The position numbers and the translations under genes were made by a program. The notes below the pieces were generated by a model, which was not told the origin of the DNA, searched no databases, and was given only the letters and a program-made list of their open reading frames with translations. A DNA stretch of 10,842 nt from Planctomycetota bacterium (GTDB lineage Bacteria; Planctomycetota; SZUA-567; JAFGNG01), in NCBI GenBank assembly GCA_016927125.1, contig JAFGNG010000090.1, positions 1-10,842 on the forward strand. Direction: 5' to 3'. Within the stretch, counting starts at the first letter, position 1; the number at the start of each line of letters is the position of its first letter. This document shows positions 6,298 to 10,842 of this stretch, piece by piece.

Positions 6298-7797
6298 TTA
6301 ATCTTCCCAGCGTTCCAGGTGAACAAACTGCGCGGAATTTCCAATGCGGAGCAGCAGGAAGAGCTTCTGCTTCTCCCCAATCCCCGCTATGATCTCTTTG
6401 AAAGCTGCCACGTTCGGCACTGCGTGGTGTTCAACTTCAACAATCAGCATCCCGGGACGCAGGCCCTTTTCGCCCGCGGGGCTGTTCGGCTCAACCTCGG
6501 CAATCACTACCCCGGCAACCCCTTCATACCCGAACCGCTGAGCGATTTCATCGGTCAACGGTTGGACTTCGAAGCCGAACCCAGTGCTCACCACCTCGTC
6601 TGCATCTTCCTCCGCTTCTTCGAAGTTATCGGAGGCCAGCGTCATCTTCTTCGGTTGCACCTCCGGGGTGATGGTTAATTGGATTTCCTCGCCAGCACGC
6701 AATACCGTGATTGGGATCTCGGTGCCGGGAAGGGTATCAGCCACGACCTGTTGGAGATGGCTGGGGCCGTGCAAGGTAATCCCGTTATAGGCCAGAATAA
6801 TGTCGTTGGCTTTCAAACCTGCCTTATCGGCGGGCAAGCCCGCGCCTACCTGGTTGATCAAAACGCCGCCCTGGCCATCGTAGCCTTCGTATTCATCGGC
6901 TAATTCAGCAGTAACCTCCTGGATCCCGACGCCAATCCAACCGCGCACGACTTCCCCGGATGCAATCAACTGTTTGACAATATTTGTTGCCATGTTGGCG
7001 GGGATGGCAAAGCCGATCCCTTCATTGCCGCCGGAGCGGGAACTGATCGCGGTGTTGATGCCGATCACCTCCCCATCCAGGTTGAGGAGCGGGCCGCCGG
7101 AGTTACCGGGATTGATAGCCGCATCGGTCTGGATGTAATTCTGGTAAGGGGTCGCGTTCGGGTCGGCGATGCCTCCCCTGCCTTTCGCGGAAATAATGCC
7201 GGAGGTAACGGTCTGGCTGAAGCCGAAGGGGGCGCCAATGGCAATCACAAATTCGCCAATGCGGAGCTGCTCGCTGTCGCCAAAGCTGCACGCCGGCAGA
7301 TCGGCAGGAATTTCCATCAACTTGATGACTGCGAGGTCGCTCTTGGGATCCGTACCCACAATCTCCGCCTGGAATTCCCGATTATCCGACAGGATCACGG
7401 TGATCTTTTTGGCATTTTCCACAACATGGTTATTGGTAAGTACATGGCCATCCTGGTCAATAATGAATCCCGAGCCCTGTGCTTTCATTGGAAGCGGGGC
7501 GGGCATAATATCTTCCAGATCGCCAAAAAAACGTCTGAAAAGCTCTTCCTGGCCGCGGGAGAGCTTTCTCACCGGGCGTTCCTGTTCGGCCTTGATGCTG
7601 ACCACCGCCGGGCCGGCCTTCTCTGCCACCTCGGCAAAGGAATTGGAAACCGCCTTGGCCATTTCCAGGTCCTGGTCCGAGGCCAGCGCTTCAGTATGGA
7701 ATGCGAGCAGCAATAAGAGGCTGGCAAAGGCCGCAACCAACAGGCGGGCCAGGTAAATTTTATGAGTATTACACATAAGGCAACCAGCAGTCTTCAT
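6298..7797 (-). CDS. degP: HtrA/DegP-family periplasmic serine protease with two PDZ domains
   Basis: Envelope quality-control protease of 499 residues, the normal DegP/DegQ length, that degrades misfolded exported proteins. Domains in order: signal peptide (1-39, hydrophobic core 18-32, cleavage likely after Ala-Leu-Ala39); a chymotrypsin-like protease domain (about 45-280) with the complete triad His124 (TNNHVV), Asp154 (SDLAVIKL) and Ser233 (NPGNSGGPLL); PDZ1 (about 286-380, starting RGWIGVGIQ); an acidic linker (391-402, EEAEEDADE); and PDZ2 (about 406-495). Residues 72-106 correspond to the LA regulatory loop. Start: AAGGGAG nine bases before the ATG at 7797; a second in-frame Met at residue 8 would also leave a signal peptide. 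It lies 117 bases behind accC on the same strand. I found neither a clear own promoter nor a sigmaE-type site there, so read-through from the acc genes is possible. Whether it is the DegP or DegQ type cannot be settled here. Confidence 0.95.
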   Translation of the reverse strand: MKTAGCLMCNTHKIYLARLLVAAFASLLLLLAFHTEALASDQDLEMAKAVSNSFAEVAEKAGPAVVSIKAEQERPVRKLSRGQEELFRRFFGDLEDIMPAPLPMKAQGSGFIIDQDGHVLTNNHVVENAKKITVILSDNREFQAEIVGTDPKSDLAVIKLMEIPADLPACSFGDSEQLRIGEFVIAIGAPFGFSQTVTSGIISAKGRGGIADPNATPYQNYIQTDAAINPGNSGGPLLNLDGEVIGINTAISSRSGGNEGIGFAIPANMATNIVKQLIASGEVVRGWIGVGIQEVTAELADEYEGYDGQGGVLINQVGAGLPADKAGLKANDIILAYNGITLHGPSHLQQVVADTLPGTEIPITVLRAGEEIQLTITPEVQPKKMTLASDNFEEAEEDADEVVSTGFGFEVQPLTDEIAQRFGYEGVAGVVIAEVEPNSPAGEKGLRPGMLIVEVEHHAVPNVAAFKEIIAGIGEKQKLFLLLRIGNSAQFVHLERWED

Positions 7798-7849
7798 AAC
7801 AACTTTCTCCCTTGGCTAACAATTTCCCGGTGGTGTTAGATTTTTTATT

Positions 7850-7866
7850 ACCGGCCGCAGGCCGGT
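7850..7866. repeat. Short GC-rich inverted repeat between accC and the protease gene
   Basis: ACCGGCC (7850-7856) and GGCCGGT (7860-7866) form a perfect seven-pair stem with a three-base loop. It follows the accC stop by about 50 bases, but on the transcribed minus strand the next bases are AATAAAAAAT, not a U-tract, so it is not a classical terminator. It could slow RNA decay or partly separate accC and protease expression. Confidence 0.5.
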
Positions 7867-7914
7867 TCTTCTTAAAGCATATGTCATGTGCTGCGGATGA
7901 TCCCCCGCGGATTT

Positions 7915-9255
7915 TTAAGTCGCAAGCATTTCCGCCAGGAAGTTAAGATCATAGTCAGAGTTGATATACTTGTGGTTATTCATCAGTTCACGATGGAAGG
8001 GAAGTGTGGTCCGCACCCCGTCGACCACCATTTCGCTGATCGCCCGCCGCATCCGCTCGATGCACTGGGTGCGGTCCTTACCATGGACAATCAGCTTGCC
8101 GATCAGGGAGTCGTAGTTGGGCGGGACGCGGTAGCCGGAATAGGCGTGGGAGTCGACCCGCAGACCCTCGCCGATGGGTTCAATAAAAAGGTTGATCTTA
8201 CCCGGGCTGGGAGCGAAGCCATTATCCGGATCCTCGGCGTTGATCCGGCATTCAATGGAATGCCCGCGCGGCTTGATTTCCTTCTGCTTGTACCGCAACG
8301 GTTCGCCGCTGGCGATATGGAGTTGTTCTTCGATAATATCAACCCCGGTGACCATCTCGGTTACGGGGTGTTCCACCTGGACCCGGGCATTCAGTTCCAT
8401 GAAATAGAACTGGCCGTCCTGGTAGAGAAACTCGACCGTACCCGCGTTGGTATAGCCGCAGGCTTTGGCGACCGCAACCCCGGCCTCGCAGAGCAGGCGG
8501 CGGGTGCGGTTGTCCAGGATGGGGCTGGGGGATTCCTCCACCAGCTTCTGGTGGCGGCGCTGGATGGAGCAGTCGCGCTCTCCGAGGTGGATGACGGCGC
8601 CGTAGTTGTCAGCAAGCACCTGCACCTCGACATGCCGGGGGTGCTCCAGGAATTTCTCCAGGTAGATCGAGGAGTCGCCAAAGCCGATCTCGGCCTCGGA
8701 ACGGCACTGGGCGAGGCCGCTGCGCAGGGAGACATCATTGCGGGCAATGCGGATGCCTCTCCCGCCGCCGCCGGCGCAGGCCTTGATCATTACGGGATAG
8801 CCGATCCGGTGGGCGACGCTGCGCGCTTCATCATCGTCTTCAACCGGGCCGTCACTGCCGGGCAGAACCGGTACGCCGGCGTCTGCAACAAGCTTACGGG
8901 CCATCGCCTTGTTGGCCATCTTGTCCATTGCTTCTGACAGCGGGCCAATGAATTCAATCCCAATCGACCGGCAGATATCGGCAAAGTGCGCGTTCTCCGC
9001 CAGGAAACCGTAGCCGGGGTGGATTGCCTCGACGTTGGAGATTTCCGCCGCGCTGATAATGCTGGGGATATGCAGGTAACTGCGGGCAACCTCCGGCGGG
9101 CCAATGCAGATGGCCGCGTCGGCCAGGCGGACATGCAGGCTGTCCGCATCCGCTTGGGAATAAATCGCGACCGCCTCTACGCCCAGGCGCTTGCAGGAAT
9201 GGATAATGCGTACCGCGATTTCGCCTCGATTTGCTATAAGGATCCGTGAAAACAC
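7915..9255 (-). CDS. accC: Acetyl-CoA carboxylase, biotin carboxylase subunit
   Basis: Carries out the ATP-dependent carboxylation of the biotin on AccB, the first half-reaction of acetyl-CoA carboxylase in fatty-acid synthesis; cytoplasmic. It has 446 residues against 449 in E. coli AccC. N-terminal domain RILIANRGEIAVRII (4-18). ATP-grasp elements: Lys116, Lys158 in IKACAGGGGRG, and EKFLEHPRHVEVQ with His208. Active-site residues: ERDCSIQRRHQKLVEE (226-241), Glu275, Glu287/Asn289/Arg291 in MELNARVQVEHPVTE, and Arg337 in SIECRINAEDP. All key residues are kept. The usual MGDK before the ATP-binding lysine reads MANK here. Starts at GTG (9255), with AAGGGGA about five bases before it. It follows accB by 31 bases, so the two are surely co-transcribed. 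The carboxyltransferase genes accA and accD are not in the window. Confidence 0.97.
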   Translation of the reverse strand: MFSRILIANRGEIAVRIIHSCKRLGVEAVAIYSQADADSLHVRLADAAICIGPPEVARSYLHIPSIISAAEISNVEAIHPGYGFLAENAHFADICRSIGIEFIGPLSEAMDKMANKAMARKLVADAGVPVLPGSDGPVEDDDEARSVAHRIGYPVMIKACAGGGGRGIRIARNDVSLRSGLAQCRSEAEIGFGDSSIYLEKFLEHPRHVEVQVLADNYGAVIHLGERDCSIQRRHQKLVEESPSPILDNRTRRLLCEAGVAVAKACGYTNAGTVEFLYQDGQFYFMELNARVQVEHPVTEMVTGVDIIEEQLHIASGEPLRYKQKEIKPRGHSIECRINAEDPDNGFAPSPGKINLFIEPIGEGLRVDSHAYSGYRVPPNYDSLIGKLIVHGKDRTQCIERMRRAISEMVVDGVRTTLPFHRELMNNHKYINSDYDLNFLAEMLAT

Positions 9256-9286
9256 GTTTATCCCCTTGAATAATTTCTGGAAATTG

Positions 9287-9730
9287 TTATGCCGGATTTA
9301 CCAGGAAGAGGGGCTGGCCATATTCGACAGCTTCCCCGTTTTCGACCAGGATCTTCGCGATCTTGCCGTTGACACCGGCGTTGATTTCGTTCATCACCTT
9401 CATGGCTTCGACAATGCAAACCACGGTCTTTTCATTCACAGAGTCGCCCACTGTCACGAAGGGATCGGATTCCGGTGACGGAGCTCGGTAAAAGGTTCCG
9501 ACAATCGGGCTGGTTATGGTTTCAAGGCCTTCGTCCTGAATAGTGTTGGCTGTTGGCACGGGGGCGTTACTGGCTGCCGGGGCAGAGGCTGGCAATGCCG
9601 GATGCAAATGCGGTGCGCCGGGATGTCCTTTGCCCAGCTTCACTCTGAAATCGCCGTCTTCCAACTCCAATTCCGTAAGTTCATGGGCTTCCATGATCTC
9701 GAGGAGTTTCAGGATTTTTTCAATGCTCAT
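9287..9730 (-). CDS. accB: Acetyl-CoA carboxylase, biotin carboxyl carrier protein
   Basis: Carries covalently bound biotin between AccC and the carboxyltransferase. It has 147 residues, typical for AccB. Residues 1-35 form the N-terminal segment that contacts AccC (IEKILKLLEIMEAHELTELELEDGDFRVKL region). Residues 36-65 are a Pro/Ala-rich flexible linker. Residues 70-147 form the biotinyl domain, with SPIVGTFYRAPSPESDPFV (the 'thumb' region typical of AccB) and the biotinylation motif EAMKVMNEI, with Lys111 as acceptor. AAGGAGA sits six bases before the ATG at 9730. It lies 12 bases behind the peptidase gene and 31 bases before accC, so all three probably share a transcript. Confidence 0.97.
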   Translation of the reverse strand: MSIEKILKLLEIMEAHELTELELEDGDFRVKLGKGHPGAPHLHPALPASAPAASNAPVPTANTIQDEGLETITSPIVGTFYRAPSPESDPFVTVGDSVNEKTVVCIVEAMKVMNEINAGVNGKIAKILVENGEAVEYGQPLFLVNPA

Positions 9731-9742
9731 TAATAATCTCCT

Positions 9743-10842
9743 TCAGGAAATGCTTGCCCAATCCAGGCTTTTGGGCAAACGTGAAAGCACCCGCGCGCCT
9801 TTAGCAGTCATTAATACCATGTCTTCAATGCGAATCCCGCCCCGCTTTGGAAAATATACCCCCGGTTCAACCGTCACTACCATCCCAGGCTTGAGCTTGC
9901 CCTTGACCCGCCTGCTCAAAACCGGCCCTTCATGAACTTCCAGCCCGACGCCATGGCCCAAAGCATGTCCAAAACGCTTGGCCAGGCCGGATTCTTCAAG
10001 TTTATTATATGCTGCCAGATCCACCTTCTCAGTGGTAGTATTCGCCGTAAATTTCGAGATAGCAAACAGTTGCGCCTCAAGGACACACTGGTAACGCTCC
10101 TTCCAAGGCGAGGGGATGCTACCAAGAAAGAGAGTGCGTGTCAAGTCTGAATTGTAGTTGTCCAGCCTGGCGCCCCAGTCGATCAAGAGCGGTTTACCCT
10201 CCAGAATCTTCCGCTTGCCGGGATGCGCGTGGGGAAGGCTGGCATTGGCTCCGACCGCTACCACGCTTGGAAAGGCAGTCCCCTCCGCGCCATGGGTCTG
10301 CATCCGGTATTCCAGCTCCCGGGCTAACTCAATCTCCAGCATCCCGGGGCGCAATAAAGCCCTGGTCTCCATAAATGCCTTCTCCGCCACCCGCAAGGCT
10401 TTGCTGATCGCCTTCAGCTCAAATTCGCTCTTGCATAAGCGCGGCATCCGGCTGCGCCCCACCCATTCCACCAGTTTGCATCCCCTGGCAGCGCTCCGTA
10501 AGAGCTTGTAAGCCTTGATCGAGAGATCCGTTTCTTCAAAGCCAATACTTCTGACTTTCAGATCCCTGGCCAGCTTCCCGGCCGTCGCGGGAATACTCTT
10601 CTTCCACAGCAAGATTTCACAGCCGTGGGTGGAGCCTTCGGCTTCTTCAAAATAGCGGAAATCAGTCAAGAGAATTGCCTTTTTCAAGGTCAGCAGCAAG
10701 GCGCTGTCATCCCCGGTAAAGCCCGAGTAATAATGTACCGCGGGCCGGGTGGTCAGGAAGACTGCCTGGAGGCGGTCGCCCCGCATTAACCTGCGCAGGC
10801 TGCGGGTGCGCGCCTTGATCTCAGCTTCGGGAACGCGTGCCA
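9743..10842 (-). CDS. M24B aminopeptidase P / Xaa-Pro dipeptidase-like, 5' end at the window edge
   Basis: Cytoplasmic di-metal peptidase that cleaves before proline in peptides or dipeptides. The first in-window ATG is at 10786 (347 residues), but the frame stays open to the edge and the upstream codons fit the family's usual first helix (IKARTRSLRRLMRGDRLQAV, then HYYSGFTGDDSALL). The first two bases of the strand are TG before GCA CGC, so the real start may be an ATG whose A lies one base outside, giving 366 residues. Numbered from the internal Met: creatinase-like N-domain (1-120) and pita-bread catalytic domain (125-340). Metal ligands Asp203 and Asp214 (LIDWGARLDNYNSDLTRT), His278 (GHALGHGVGLEVHEGP), Glu308 (VTVEPGVYF) and Glu321 (GIRIEDMV) are all present. 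PepQ-like dipeptidase and PepP-like aminopeptidase cannot be told apart here. First visible gene of the accB-accC unit. Confidence 0.92.
   Translation of the reverse strand, partial: ARVPEAEIKARTRSLRRLMRGDRLQAVFLTTRPAVHYYSGFTGDDSALLLTLKKAILLTDFRYFEEAEGSTHGCEILLWKKSIPATAGKLARDLKVRSIGFEETDLSIKAYKLLRSAARGCKLVEWVGRSRMPRLCKSEFELKAISKALRVAEKAFMETRALLRPGMLEIELARELEYRMQTHGAEGTAFPSVVAVGANASLPHAHPGKRKILEGKPLLIDWGARLDNYNSDLTRTLFLGSIPSPWKERYQCVLEAQLFAISKFTANTTTEKVDLAAYNKLEESGLAKRFGHALGHGVGLEVHEGPVLSRRVKGKLKPGMVVTVEPGVYFPKRGGIRIEDMVLMTAKGARVLSRLPKSLDWASIS

Noticed and set aside
7887..7912. GCGGAT repeated twice near the end of accC
   Set aside because: Only two six-base copies in direct orientation; too short to mean anything on its own.
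7888..8937. 349-codon open frame on the plus strand opposite accC
   Set aside because: accC is unmistakable; the antisense frame is a by-product of its codon use.
1..10842. CRISPR array, transposon, prophage, toxin-antitoxin or defence genes
   Set aside because: No repeat-spacer pattern, terminal inverted repeats, transposase, integrase or paired small ORFs were seen on either strand.

Overview
This is a chromosomal, housekeeping-type window from a Gram-negative-type bacterium of moderate GC. The evidence is a lipoprotein signal, a periplasmic HtrA/DegP protease, a PEP-CTERM sorting signal and fatty-acid synthesis genes. The short PEP-CTERM tail, the large protein with an embedded HPr-like domain, the DUF1844 protein and the aminopeptidase P-accB-accC block best fit Planctomycetota (perhaps Phycisphaerae) or a neighbouring PVC lineage. 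This assignment rests on remembered family patterns, not a search. There is no sign of a phage, transposon, CRISPR array, tRNA or rRNA.

Layout. (1) 119-2751, minus strand: an M42-family metallo-aminopeptidase followed closely by a roughly 513-residue protein with an HPr-like domain near its C-terminus. (2) 2752-3027: a divergent intergenic region with a convincing sigma70-type promoter facing right, a weaker one facing left and a perfect 14-bp palindrome. (3) 3028-5098, plus strand: an uncharacterised 554-residue lipoprotein and a small DUF1844 protein, probably one operon. (4) 5099-5418: non-coding, ending in a candidate promoter with upstream T-tracts. (5) 5419-6183: a single-gene PEP-CTERM exported protein with its own promoter and a strong hairpin terminator. 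(6) 6298-7797, minus strand: an HtrA/DegP-type serine protease with two PDZ domains. (7) 7915-10842, minus strand: accC (biotin carboxylase), accB (biotin carboxyl carrier protein) and an M24B aminopeptidase P-like gene that runs to the right edge of the window. All three lie in one operon, transcribed in the order peptidase, accB, accC.

How the genes relate: AccB and AccC carry out the biotin-carboxylation half of acetyl-CoA carboxylase; the carboxyltransferase subunits are not here. The two cytoplasmic peptidases fit peptide turnover, and the HtrA protease fits envelope quality control. The PEP-CTERM protein needs an exosortase encoded elsewhere. Three products have no clear role: the HPr-domain protein, the lipoprotein and the DUF1844 protein. 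I see no clear defence, secretion or biosynthetic system. The most unusual items are the HPr-domain protein with its altered regulatory segment and the unknown lipoprotein/DUF1844 pair.
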